Positions 35,723-43,925 are shown, numbered from the stretch's first letter. The stretch: DNA of 64,000 nucleotides from 2-02-FULL-55-14 sp964534125 (GCA_964534125.1 CAZHOJ010000001.1:186001-250000); one strand, 5' to 3'. Translations and numbers: made by a program. The notes: a model not told the origin generated them from the letters alone.

Positions 35723-37165
35723 TCACTGCCTTTTGAGCTTGTAGTAGAACTGCTCTACCCTTTCGATGGCGCGCCGCTGTTCGAGCAGTTCGTATTGCTT
35801 GTTGTAGAGATCTGCGATCAGAGTGACTGCGGCTTCCTTGAGCTTCCCCCTTCTGAAGAAGGGGGCAAGGTCGATGATTGATTGCACGAGGTCCAAAACG
35901 ACTATGGCGGTCTCGGCATCGAGTGAGCGGAGGTCGAATTCAGGGGTGAGGAAACGGACCCGTGATTCAGATTCGGCGATGACCGATTCAGTCTTGTCTC
36001 CGTAGCTATCGAAGAGCTGTTGGCGGAAAGAGCGAAAGAGACGCTCGAAGAGGCGAATGTATGTGGTGTCATCGACAGGAGGCGGAGTCTCGGCAACGCT
36101 GGTCGGAGGAGTCTGGGGGATGGATTCCGGAGCAGAGTCCCCAGGACCAGACTCAGGTGATGGCGCAGGCTGGTTCTGCGGCAATGGCTCAGGAGAAGTC
36201 GGCGGCAGATTTGCAGGTATATCCTTGGGCTTGCGGCTCACAGCTTTCTTGCGAGGCGTTCGCTTCTGTTTCCTTTGGGGCTCCCTTGGAGTCTGTTCAT
36301 CAGCTTCTTCGTGTTCCTGCTCGGGGGAATCGGATCTGATCGGAGTCTGCGTGATGAGGATGGGAGCGTTGGCAGGTTCTCGGGGCTGAAGGTCAGACGG
36401 CGCATTGAGGATCTTGTTGATCGTGTCAATGAGCTCCTGTGCCTCATTCTCATCCAGGAAGGGCTCTTCGGGGATCGGGCGGGCGGTCTTTGATGAGTCG
36501 AAAATTTCAAGTCTAGGGCGGCCAGGTTCTAGGTCGTCTAGCGCAATCCCGGTGATCGGACCAGACATGGAGGAGAATCGATCGTTGACAAGCTGTTGAT
36601 TTCTCTCGGTGTCGTAGAGCAGAAGGCGACCGTTGCGGAATGGAGGATGATATTGGGTGAGATCCTCGGGCGTTGAGACCGGGAGGAGACTAATCTGAGG
36701 AGCTTCAGAGGTCAGGTCGCTGCATTCTATGATGCCACGACGACAGGAAGTGTCCCTGAGCAGTCTGTGAAGCTGTTTCTTGGGGAGGCCTTTGAGTTGG
36801 GTCTTGAGTGATGGCTCAAAGTAGATGGTCGAGCGAAAGAGCTGGAGCAGATCGGGCGACAGCTGGAAGAGAGAGATCGTTGTTTCGTCATTGCTGCCCT
36901 GGCCTTCGAATGTGCGGAAGACGTCATCATGGTGAATGTGAAAGCGGAGGTCCTGATTCATGCGGGCAGAGTCGATGATATCGGAGCCGTGAAACAACAG
37001 GACATCGAAGAACCTCTGGGAGGGGTGATCTTCGGCGGATGATCGTGTCTGATATGCAACCATGATGTAGCCGTGCACTTCCTTCTTCTGAGAGCGGATC
37101 ATGTATGAAGGATCAAGATGGAGTCCGGAGACTCCTGTGATGATCTGTTGCGCACCTACGAGCAT
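35723..37165 (-). CDS. Large hypothetical protein with proline-rich basic linker
   Basis: 480 aa from MLVGAQQ, where a repeat upstream ends; the open frame extends 36 codons into that repeat. A mixed alpha/beta N-terminal domain (about 1-250) is followed by a disordered segment (about 250-375) rich in Pro, Glu and Lys, with KRTPRKKAVSRK. A helical C-terminal domain (about 380-480) follows. No family recognised. Three bases separate it from the downstream initiator-like gene. Confidence 0.6.
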   Translation of the reverse strand: MLVGAQQIITGVSGLHLDPSYMIRSQKKEVHGYIMVAYQTRSSAEDHPSQRFFDVLLFHGSDIIDSARMNQDLRFHIHHDDVFRTFEGQGSNDETTISLFQLSPDLLQLFRSTIYFEPSLKTQLKGLPKKQLHRLLRDTSCRRGIIECSDLTSEAPQISLLPVSTPEDLTQYHPPFRNGRLLLYDTERNQQLVNDRFSSMSGPITGIALDDLEPGRPRLEIFDSSKTARPIPEEPFLDENEAQELIDTINKILNAPSDLQPREPANAPILITQTPIRSDSPEQEHEEADEQTPREPQRKQKRTPRKKAVSRKPKDIPANLPPTSPEPLPQNQPAPSPESGPGDSAPESIPQTPPTSVAETPPPVDDTTYIRLFERLFRSFRQQLFDSYGDKTESVIAESESRVRFLTPEFDLRSLDAETAIVVLDLVQSIIDLAPFFRRGKLKEAAVTLIADLYNKQYELLEQRRAIERVEQFYYKLKRQ

Positions 37166-37336
37166 TAGGGACTTGCGTAAGAGCGGTTCTCGCAGCGAGC
37201 GCAACGGGAGCGGCGAACGCAACGAGTGAAAAGGATTAAAAAGCATCGAGAGCGCTGCCCAACTGACCCACACGGACCAACGCGCCTGCCCGAATCCTTG
37301 GCGGGTGCGCTACGAGAATCGATTTTCCGGAGACTT
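37166..37336. repeat. Gap with CGCAACG-type repeat
   Basis: 171 bp without a gene between two operon members. Positions 37187-37225 carry TTCTCGCAGCGAGCGCAACGGGAGCGGCGAACGCAACG-type sequence, closely similar to copies at 38355-38396 (inside the next gene), 42680-42718 and 47950-47990. A member of a dispersed repeat family. Confidence 0.6.
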
Positions 37337-38497
37337 CTAGTATCCACGAGATGTTTGAGGAGGAGCTTGCCCTGCCTCTGAGTTGTTGGCCTGTAACTGT
37401 AGACTAAAGGTGTCACGCCCCACCGTGTAGAAGGCACCGAAGACCTTTAGGGTGACTGTGCCGAGGACCTGGGCCTTTGGAACAACCGGCGGGCCGGATG
37501 ATTGTGTCAAGTAGATGCGCCTGACCGAGGGGGCATATTGCAGTCGATCGAGGACTTCCTGATGAGGGTGTCTGAATGGATTCTGAGCACCGACGGAGAT
37601 GACAACAATCTCAGGGGACAGGGCCCGAAGGAAGGATTCACCCGTCGAATAGCGGCTGCCGTGGTGGTTGAGTTTCATGGCATCCACGTCCCCCACGACT
37701 CCTGCCAGTGGAGTCTCGAGGTTGAGGTAACGACCGCTTGTCCCTCCGCAATCTCCCCCAGTGAAGTACCTGAATTGAACCAAGTCGGAATCTGTCGTAT
37801 CGGCGTAGGAAAGCACCCATGCAATGCTGAGGTCGTTCTCATTTGGTGGCCGCTTCAGGAGATCCGGGGAATCGATCACGCGTCCATTGGCGGCAACGCA
37901 CCGGAGTGACACATGTTCGGAGAGATCCACGATCTGACCAGAGGCAATGGCGACATGCTGACGACATCCCTCCGCAGCTGACCAGTATTCGAGGAACGCC
38001 TTTGACTTCGGAGGAGCCGGGTCCGGGCCCCTATCCGCCATGAAGCGGACGCTGTCGGTGGACAGACTGTGGATGACCTCATCCAGCCCTCCGATATGGT
38101 CCTCGTGGTAGTGAGAAGCGAAAGTGAAATCGAGGGATGTGATGCTGCAATCCCTAAGGAATGGGGCGACGATCCTCCTCCCTTTTGTGGTCGCTCCGGC
38201 ATCGATGAGCACGGTGGTGCCGTTCGACAAGCTTATGAGGGTAGCGTCTCCCTGGCCGACGTCGATGTGGTGGAGGGTGAGGTGCTGGGGCCAGAGGGGC
38301 GAGGATACAACAATGAGGAGGACCACCAGAGTACGTCTGATTCCTAGCAGAGAGGTTTCGCGCGGCGCACGCCACGAGAGCGGCGACCGCAACGTTGTAT
38401 GTGGGTTGGTATTGAGGCGAGAAACTTGCGGGAAATGACGAACCAGCGAACATCGCTTTGGGTGAGGGATAATCGGAATGGAAAGGTGTATGCTCAT
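37337..38497 (-). CDS. Metallo-beta-lactamase-fold hydrolase (ComEC/Rec2 C-terminal-like)
   Basis: 386 aa. The metal site SHYHEDHIGG is clear, preceded by the HIDVGQGDATLI strand typical of ComEC-like beta-lactamase domains. A hydrophobic segment (LVVLLIVVSSPLWPQ, about 57-71) looks like a signal peptide. About 55 residues stand in front of it, partly encoded by a CGCAACG-type repeat. The start at 38497 is supported by an ATGA overlap with the upstream gene, although a start just before the signal peptide is possible. The nuclease or hydrolase substrate is unknown. Confidence 0.75.
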   Translation of the reverse strand: MSIHLSIPIIPHPKRCSLVRHFPQVSRLNTNPHTTLRSPLSWRAPRETSLLGIRRTLVVLLIVVSSPLWPQHLTLHHIDVGQGDATLISLSNGTTVLIDAGATTKGRRIVAPFLRDCSITSLDFTFASHYHEDHIGGLDEVIHSLSTDSVRFMADRGPDPAPPKSKAFLEYWSAAEGCRQHVAIASGQIVDLSEHVSLRCVAANGRVIDSPDLLKRPPNENDLSIAWVLSYADTTDSDLVQFRYFTGGDCGGTSGRYLNLETPLAGVVGDVDAMKLNHHGSRYSTGESFLRALSPEIVVISVGAQNPFRHPHQEVLDRLQYAPSVRRIYLTQSSGPPVVPKAQVLGTVTLKVFGAFYTVGRDTFSLQLQANNSEAGQAPPQTSRGY

Positions 38498-39249
38498 CTT
38501 ATGTCAGATGGGGAAAGTTTTGAGCGCAATTGAGTGATCTGGTGTTCTACACCCTTGAGGGCTCTCTGGGTCTTGATGAGTTCGAGCTTCGTCCGCATGA
38601 GTTGATCGAACGAGAGGTTGCCCTGGTCGAATCGGAGTTGGTCGAATGCGAGGAGGTCAGTAACAATGCCGATCTCAGACCTGATCGAGTGCATGAGGTC
38701 GCGCAGTTCGGAGAGCTCTCGCACATGTTCTATTCGTGAGCGCCGCTTTTGCAGAAGCAATTGAAGGCGCTCGGCCTCAAGGCGTTCGATATCCAGCTGG
38801 GCCTGCTCGTGTGCGGAATTGTCGAGAATGTCCTTGATGGAAAAGCTGAAGCTGATACTGTATGGTCGGTATGTGTAATAGGCGCTGTTGTATGGAACTT
38901 CCTCGGGAATCAACTGGGGAATCGGATAGCTCCTCGTGATTCGAATTTCGGGGATGAGCCGCAACCAGAACGCTGTTTGGCGAACGCGTGCTTTCGCCTT
39001 CCTGATATCGATGTCGATCAGGGCGAAATCGAGAGAATCGGACAGAGACAATATCGTGGGAGCTGCTTCCAACGAGGGGGGAGTGTCGGAAGCAGCCGGT
39101 CCGCCCCCCTCACCGGGAGACTGGCGGACTTGTCCGTTAAGGACCACCCACGAACATAGGAGGGCCACCAGGCAGAGGGGGGTGCGATGTGCCCGATGGC
39201 CGTACAGGCCGCGAGAAGAACCGATGTGGTTATTCGTCATGGCGGTCAT
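38494..39249 (-). CDS. TolC-like outer-membrane efflux/coiled-coil protein
   Basis: 251 aa. N-terminal hydrophobic signal (PLCLVALLCSWVVLNG). LSLSDSLDFALIDIDIRKAKARV followed by PEIRITRSYP resembles the start of the outer membrane efflux family, and two long heptad-rich helices follow. It is about half the length of TolC, so it may represent a single repeat or a shortened form. Four-base overlaps connect it with both neighbours. It could pair with the adaptor-like coiled coil encoded at 31953-33710. Confidence 0.55.
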   Translation of the reverse strand: MTAMTNNHIGSSRGLYGHRAHRTPLCLVALLCSWVVLNGQVRQSPGEGGGPAASDTPPSLEAAPTILSLSDSLDFALIDIDIRKAKARVRQTAFWLRLIPEIRITRSYPIPQLIPEEVPYNSAYYTYRPYSISFSFSIKDILDNSAHEQAQLDIERLEAERLQLLLQKRRSRIEHVRELSELRDLMHSIRSEIGIVTDLLAFDQLRFDQGNLSFDQLMRTKLELIKTQRALKGVEHQITQLRSKLSPSDIR

Positions 39250-40100
39250 TTCTCCGGCGGCCTATTAGAGAGGATCTCATTCAGGAGCTTCTGGTGCTCG
39301 TCCGGTCTGAGCCGGAGCTGGAGGTATGTTTCATAGAGCGATTTGGCGGAGCAGATGACGCCCGCGCCAACGTTGAGCTCGATGAAAAGGGCCTGGATGG
39401 AGGCGTAGTCGATGGCCTTCATTTGGGGGTGGCGCAGGAAGAGGGCTGTTGCGTTCGAACCTCGATTGGAGAGATACCAACGAAGCCGGGCAAGGAGCCG
39501 GGGATCGAGCTTGATGGCCCTCCCCTTCCCTAGAATGAGGGAGACAGTCCTGCCCGATCTGGCCACATGGGAGAGCTTGAGTCTGGTCAGTTCGACCTGC
39601 CGTACCCCGTGGAAGATCATAAGCAGAAGGATCAGCTCGTCGCGGCGGTGGCGGATGATGTCGGATTGAGAACTGCCGGCATGGGGAGTGTTGAGGTAGC
39701 TGAATGCCCAGAGGATCCGTTCGGAGGTCAGTGGGATCGTGAGGACCGAGCGAACTGAGAGGGTCTCTGCGGGATTGTGCTGAAGCAGCCCGCGGTCGAC
39801 CATGAATTTGTAGAAGCGGCGGATGGCAGCGACGCTGCGACGCAATGTAGCGACATTCGGTCCGCGGCCGTTAGAGCCCCGGAGAAAGGATTCGAAGTGC
39901 TCGATGCGGAGAGCCCCGAGGTAGCTTGAGTCAAAGTCGTCGGGAGCGAGCTGAAAGTACCTGAGGAACTTATTGACATCGTTGCGGTATGCGGTGAGGG
40001 TCCGCTCGGAAAGACCATCGCTCTGCAGTGACTCGAGGAAGAGCGAGAGAGAGATGCGACTGGCCTTGTAAGTGGATGGTTTCAACGTGGTTTTTGACAA
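39246..40100 (-). CDS. Degenerate tyrosine recombinase (XerC/D-like fold)
   Basis: 284 aa. The N-terminal SAM-like domain (LQSDGLSERTLTAYRNDVNKFL) and the box I arginine region (GVRQVELTRL) are well preserved. The C-terminal box II HxLRH and the tyrosine nucleophile context are not. The region reads SAKSLYETYLQLRLRPDEH, with neither the His-x-x-Arg nor the usual Tyr position. It is probably catalytically inactive, or uses a divergent active site. It is the first gene of the long operon, 42 bp from repeated GTTATC/GATAAC sites. Not an integron integrase. Confidence 0.7.
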   Translation of the reverse strand: MSKTTLKPSTYKASRISLSLFLESLQSDGLSERTLTAYRNDVNKFLRYFQLAPDDFDSSYLGALRIEHFESFLRGSNGRGPNVATLRRSVAAIRRFYKFMVDRGLLQHNPAETLSVRSVLTIPLTSERILWAFSYLNTPHAGSSQSDIIRHRRDELILLLMIFHGVRQVELTRLKLSHVARSGRTVSLILGKGRAIKLDPRLLARLRWYLSNRGSNATALFLRHPQMKAIDYASIQALFIELNVGAGVICSAKSLYETYLQLRLRPDEHQKLLNEILSNRPPEK

Positions 40101-40618
40101 GAATTTTCTGTCTGGAATGCCCCGTTTGGCCTGAATTCGCCCGATAACTATGTTTTTCGAGAATCGGAGTTATCCGATAACGGGCTGTTTTGAAAAGCGA
40201 GTTATCAGAGCAAGACGTCAATCAGAATCGCGGATGCAATTACGGGGTTGAGGGGTGGGAAGGAAAGCAGGCATTTGCGCCGGCTGGGGACGGAGTAGAA
40301 ATGGGCTAGCGAAAAGTGAAGAGCGAAAAGCGAAGAGTGTAGGTCGGGGGATCAGGTGGATTTGCGGCGGATGGCGAAAAGTGAAGAGCGAAAAGCGAAG
40401 AGTGTAGGTCGGGGGATCAGGTGGCGTTGTGGCGGAGGGAAAGGGGAGCGCTCAGCACTCAGTCGTCAGGGGGAGAAAGAGGAGGGTCGAACGCGTGTAG
40501 GCCCTTCGGCGGAATGGTCTGGTGAGTTTTGAGTTTCGATGGAATGTTGTGTAAAGCAGCCCAATGGACCATTTTAGCGTCGGGCTGATTTGAGTGAGGG
40601 GGTATATGATGATCAGAT
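40101..40618. promoter_or_regulatory. Intergenic region with GTTATC/GATAAC sites and a 65-bp duplication
   Basis: 518 bp with no gene. GATAAC at 40143-40148, the 13-bp dyad GTTATCCGATAAC at 40169-40181, and GTTATC at 40201-40206 form two direct-repeat pairs: CCGATAAC 33 bp apart and GAGTTATC 32 bp apart. They lie upstream of the recombinase-like gene and look like binding sites for a dimeric protein. Promoter elements of the long operon are expected here. Positions 40309-40438 contain a tandem duplication described separately. Confidence 0.5.
40309..40438. repeat. 65-bp tandem duplication with AGTGTAGGTC
   Basis: Two copies (40309-40373 and 40374-40438) share the first 51 bases exactly, including GCGAAAAGTGAAGAGCGAAA and AGTGTAGGTC, then diverge. 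The divergent part of copy one, read on the minus strand, encodes IRRKST-stop. That resembles the IRRKGT end of the AAA+/Fis-type protein at 41632, so it may be a remnant of a related gene end. Confidence 0.65.
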
Positions 40619-41293
40619 CTACGGACCGTAATGGGGCGGCAGCTGCAAAGTTGTCTCCATGCCATGAAGGACAGCACCGACGTGCATCACAACGTGCGTG
40701 AGGATAGCAGCGAATGGACTTCCCGAAATGAGGTAGGTTAGAGTGATGATAGCATTCCCGAGGAGAACGAAGAACAAGGAGGTATTCTGAAACTCAGAAT
40801 AGCCAAGGTGGTAGGCTGCCGTTACAAGCAGACTCGCAGACAATGCAACAGTTGCACGAAGTAGTCGAGACGCTCGGGGAGCGTCGTCATTGAGTTTCAA
40901 GCCATGCCTGACCATTCGGACAGGAAGAACATTCAGGAAGAGACCATCCAATGTGCCGTACACAATACCCATCCAGAGAATTGCCCCGATGAGTTCGGGT
41001 CCTTCCAAGGCGGGCGAGGCCGGCTGACCGAAGACGTTGGTCAGAAGAAAAACACTCGCTATGAGGAATACAACGATGCCCCACGTCCACGTTCCGAATA
41101 AGTCCTTCAACGAGATTGGGAACCTTCTCAAATAGATAGCGCTGAACGTTCCAATGATGAGGGTGAGAGGGAGCAGATAGATTGCCCGCTGCCATTCAAG
41201 GATCATAGAGAAAACGGCAGGAACGAGAAATCCCATCGCACAAGCAGCCAGTAGCCAATAAGCGGATTGTCGGTAATCAGTAGAGAGTGTCAT
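40619..41293 (-). CDS. Integral membrane protein (CPBP-like)
   Basis: 224 aa with about seven hydrophobic helices. The C-terminal layout (SGSPFAAILTHVVMHVGAVLHG) resembles the last motifs of CPBP/ABI intramembrane proteases. The earlier EExxxR motif is not visible, so proteolytic activity is doubtful. Stands alone in a gene-poor stretch; base composition is similar to neighbours. Function unknown. Confidence 0.6.
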   Translation of the reverse strand: MTLSTDYRQSAYWLLAACAMGFLVPAVFSMILEWQRAIYLLPLTLIIGTFSAIYLRRFPISLKDLFGTWTWGIVVFLIASVFLLTNVFGQPASPALEGPELIGAILWMGIVYGTLDGLFLNVLPVRMVRHGLKLNDDAPRASRLLRATVALSASLLVTAAYHLGYSEFQNTSLFFVLLGNAIITLTYLISGSPFAAILTHVVMHVGAVLHGMETTLQLPPHYGP

Positions 41294-41631
41294 TATGCGG
41301 TCCCATGACTATTTGCCGGAATGATATAGCCTATCTCCGTTGCCCCGCGCCCAAGATCATTGAACCACCTGGAGATCTCGGTGAACCGGCAAATTCCATG
41401 CCACGTGGTTGTGACCCTTCAGTGGCAGATGCGTGGTTTGTCTTGCAGAATTGGCAAATGGTCCGCGCTTCAGCGATGATCCGATTACATTCTTGGGAAT
41501 TTCCAACAATGGTAGGTCTGAGGTGAGCCCTTGCGATTTGTTGGACGCCGGCCACCTGATGGTCTCGTGAAGATGGGATTGACGGCACCCACCACTCGGT
41601 GGGTGATTCGGGGAAGGATGAAGGTCGAGAG
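41294..41631. other. Gene-free gap with a hairpin
   Basis: 338 bp without a convincing gene. A perfect 8-bp stem CACCCACC / GGTGGGTG with loop ACTC at 41586-41605 lies 26 bp after the stop of the AAA+ gene (read on the minus strand) and is probably its terminator. The rest shows nothing I recognise. Confidence 0.5.
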
Positions 41632-42582
41632 TTAGGTGCCTTTGCGGCGGATGGAGCGGTCGGTGAGTCCCAGCAACAATGCAGCCCGGTGCTGGTTGCC
41701 ATCACAGCGGTCAAGGGCGCGGTGGATGATAGAGGTTTCGATAGCGGCGAGGGAGTCTGAGAGGGAGAACTCGGAGCCCTGGTCGAGCATCTGAAGGATT
41801 CTGGCAATTTCGATCTTTTCGGATTCTTCTACTGCGTCTTTGAACGGCTGGACAGCGAGGCTATTGAGATAGGCTCTCAGCTCGGTGACGTTGCCCAGCC
41901 ATCGCTGTTTCAGGAGTATGCGCTTTAGACTGGAGTCGAGTGAACCGCGGCGAGTGAGGCCGCGGGAATGTGGGATGTGGCGGAGGAAGTGTTCGGCGAG
42001 GAGGGGGATGTCGGAGGGGCGTTTTCGGAGGGGTGGGATGTTGAAATGTCGGGATGATTTTAGGATTTCATAAAGTGAGGGGTCAAGGGCCCTCCCTTCT
42101 CCGGGAATCCTCCCTCCTCTGGGTAACCTCCCTCTAAAGAGGGAGGGAAGAGTATGTCGTAGAGTGAAGACAATCCTGGCGGACAGGCGATGGGATTCTT
42201 GGGCGCCTGGACGGAGAATCTCTCGGGATGAGAGAATACCCGCAAGAGTCTGTTGGATGAAGGGACTTGCGCGGTCGACATGCTTGAGGACGACAGTTGT
42301 GGGGATCTCGAGGACGCTTCGGCGGGTTGTCGTGAGTTCGGGTGGCCCTCCGCCGAGGATGGCGATGCGCTGGTCGCGTTCGCTGAGAAGACTGAAGTTG
42401 ACGACTTCGAGATCGTAAGATGACCTATCGCTGCGGACGTGGATGTGGGATGCGAAGAGAGTCTTTCCAGTGCCTGTCTCTCCGGTGATAACGATGGGTC
42501 CAGTTTCCGTGGCGAGGCGAGGCAGTGCTGCCCGCAATCGCCTGATGGCTGGACTCCCCCCTATGATCTCGTCCGGCATCAT
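41632..42582 (-). CDS. Sigma-54-activator-like AAA+ protein lacking GAFTGA, with Fis-type HTH
   Basis: 316 aa. Walker A GETGTGKT (about residues 33-40), then the PPLRKRPSDIPLLAEHFL sensor region and a Fis-like helix-turn-helix at the end (ALDRCDGNQHRAALLLGL). The GAFTGA loop needed to contact sigma-54 is missing; the corresponding part reads LLSERDQRIAIL. Between TLPSLF and SLYEIL about 20 residues (RGRLPRGGRIPGEG...) are encoded by a CCCTCCCT-type palindromic DNA repeat. It may bind DNA and regulate the element, but probably not as a classical sigma-54 activator. Confidence 0.7.
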   Translation of the reverse strand: MMPDEIIGGSPAIRRLRAALPRLATETGPIVITGETGTGKTLFASHIHVRSDRSSYDLEVVNFSLLSERDQRIAILGGGPPELTTTRRSVLEIPTTVVLKHVDRASPFIQQTLAGILSSREILRPGAQESHRLSARIVFTLRHTLPSLFRGRLPRGGRIPGEGRALDPSLYEILKSSRHFNIPPLRKRPSDIPLLAEHFLRHIPHSRGLTRRGSLDSSLKRILLKQRWLGNVTELRAYLNSLAVQPFKDAVEESEKIEIARILQMLDQGSEFSLSDSLAAIETSIIHRALDRCDGNQHRAALLLGLTDRSIRRKGT

Positions 42583-42799
42583 GCGGCAATCCGCAATTGG
42601 CCAGGCAGAGGGGGGATCGCAGACGGAGCGCGGTTAGTCCGGGTGCGACCTGGCGCACAAAAGTAGAGTCTTGGTAAATTTCGCGCAGCGAGCGCTACGG
42701 GAGCAACGCACGCTACGAATAAGAAAAATGAACAGAACCCTGTGAGAAGCTCTTTCTATGCACACCTCAGAGAAGAGGGAGCTTGTTGAAGCGTGGGCC
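42583..42799. repeat. Gap with CGCAACG-type repeat
   Basis: 217 bp without a gene. Positions 42680-42718 carry a TTTCGCGCAGCGAGCGCTAC copy of the dispersed repeat family also found at 37187, 38355 and 47950. It lies upstream of the AAA+ gene. Confidence 0.5.
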
Positions 42800-43042
42800 T
42801 TAGGAGGCAGTGGTTTCTTCGATGGCGAATTCTATTGTGATTGGGGATGCGGTGAGGTCGATGCGTGCGACCTCTCGAGTGTTCTCTTTGAGCTTTTTGG
42901 TCTGGATGGTGATAACTCCGCAATCGACGACGGCCCTGATCTTGCCGAAGTCGTTCAGGAGTGTTTCTGAGGAATCGAGCGAAACGGGAGATGGTTTCCC
43001 GAAGGGAATGCGGGTACGTTTGAAGTCTTTGAGCGGGTCCAT
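42800..43042 (-). CDS. Small hypothetical protein
   Basis: 80 aa from MDPLKDF (an upstream in-frame ATG at 43084 would add 14 residues). Central beta-strand pattern (IRAVVDCGVITIQTKKL) and an acidic C-terminus. No recognised family. It lies between repeat-rich gaps. Confidence 0.4.
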   Translation of the reverse strand: MDPLKDFKRTRIPFGKPSPVSLDSSETLLNDFGKIRAVVDCGVITIQTKKLKENTREVARIDLTASPITIEFAIEETTAS

Positions 43043-43390
43043 AGAGTCCTTCTTGCCGGACTGTGAGAAAACAGAAAGACCCAAACCGGCGACCGGAATT
43101 CAATGTTGCCTCCATGGGGGAAGGAAGCAGCACTGTCGCTCAGTTTGGGTCTCAGGACTCTATGGTCTCTTGGACTCGGGTCTCAGCGTATGATGTGGGA
43201 TGATAACGAAGGGGTGAGAGGAATGCAACTCTGCTATACTGAGGTGGAAAATTGGAGGGAGGAGTAGTGAAAGGGCGAGTAGGAAGTTCGCAGTGGGCAG
43301 TAGGGAGAAAGAAGAAGTACTCAGCACTCAGTACGCAGTGGGGAGAAAGATGAAGATCACGAAGATGGAAGGCGGGAGGATGGCTGTGTT

Positions 43391-43634
43391 TTGGAATGTT
43401 GGAATGGTGGGAGAGATGTCGTGGAGGTCAGGACGAGAGCAAGAATTTGGAATGATGGAATGGTGGGAGAGATGTCATGGAAGGCAGGACAAGGGCAAGG
43501 TATTGGAATGATGGAATGGTGGAAGATATGTCGCGGATGTCAGGACAAGAGCAAAGATTTGGAATGATGGAATGGTGGGAGAGATGTCTTGGAAGGCAGG
43601 ACAAGAGCAAGGTATTGGAATGATGGAATGCTGG
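43391..43634. repeat. 56-bp minisatellite, four full copies plus a partial
   Basis: Copies begin with TTGGAATG at 43391, 43447, 43503, 43559 and 43615, exactly 56 bp apart. Each contains GGAATGATGGAATGGTGG and a GGCAGGACAAG segment; copies differ by a few bases. No flanking cas genes or unique spacers, so this is not a CRISPR array. It marks the left edge of the cassette region. The flanking DNA from 43085 has no convincing gene. Confidence 0.85.
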
Positions 43635-43659
43635 AAACAATATTTAGAGGCTGTGGCGA

Positions 43660-43925
43660 TTCTGTTGCCGGCTCCCCGCCATCCCGCCTAAGATCGGCGG
43701 GACGCGAGAGACGCGGACAGCGGCGAGGTGTCCCGCCCCCGGCGACAAATCGGTGGAGGCGGGATTCTGGAAAACGAACTCGCCCCGACGATGAGCTTAC
43801 CCGCGCTACGCTTGCTAAGCTGAGTCGGGGCGGCTCCCCGCCAAACAACGGCGAGGTGCTCGCTCCGGCAGTGGACTTAGCTGCACTGCGTTTGCTAAAT
43901 CCAGCCGGAGCGGCACGTGCAGGCC
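43660..43925. repeat. GC-rich hairpin series with covarying stems
   Basis: Two 52-nt hairpins start exactly 80 bp apart (43781-43832 and 43861-43912). They share the layout 9-bp stem, bulge, 6-bp stem, 16-nt loop. Outer stems CGCCCCGAC/GTCGGGGC and CGCTCCGGC/GCCGGAGC differ by two compensated base pairs, and the inner stems by two more. An earlier stem TCCCGCC/GGCGGGA with the same GGCGAGGTG leader lies at 43731-43764. The whole 43085-44176 stretch has no other supported gene. Confidence 0.65.

Noticed and set aside
39246..40100. Tyrosine recombinase as the integron integrase of the cassette array
   Set aside because: It lacks box II and the nucleophile, has no IntI-specific insert that I can see, and belongs to another operon on the opposite strand 4 kb away.
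41632..42582. Classical sigma-54 enhancer-binding protein
   Set aside because: The GAFTGA loop is absent, so only fold similarity is claimed.
43391..43634. Regular 56-bp repeats as a CRISPR array
   Set aside because: Whole units repeat head to tail without unique spacers, copies drift, and no cas gene is nearby.
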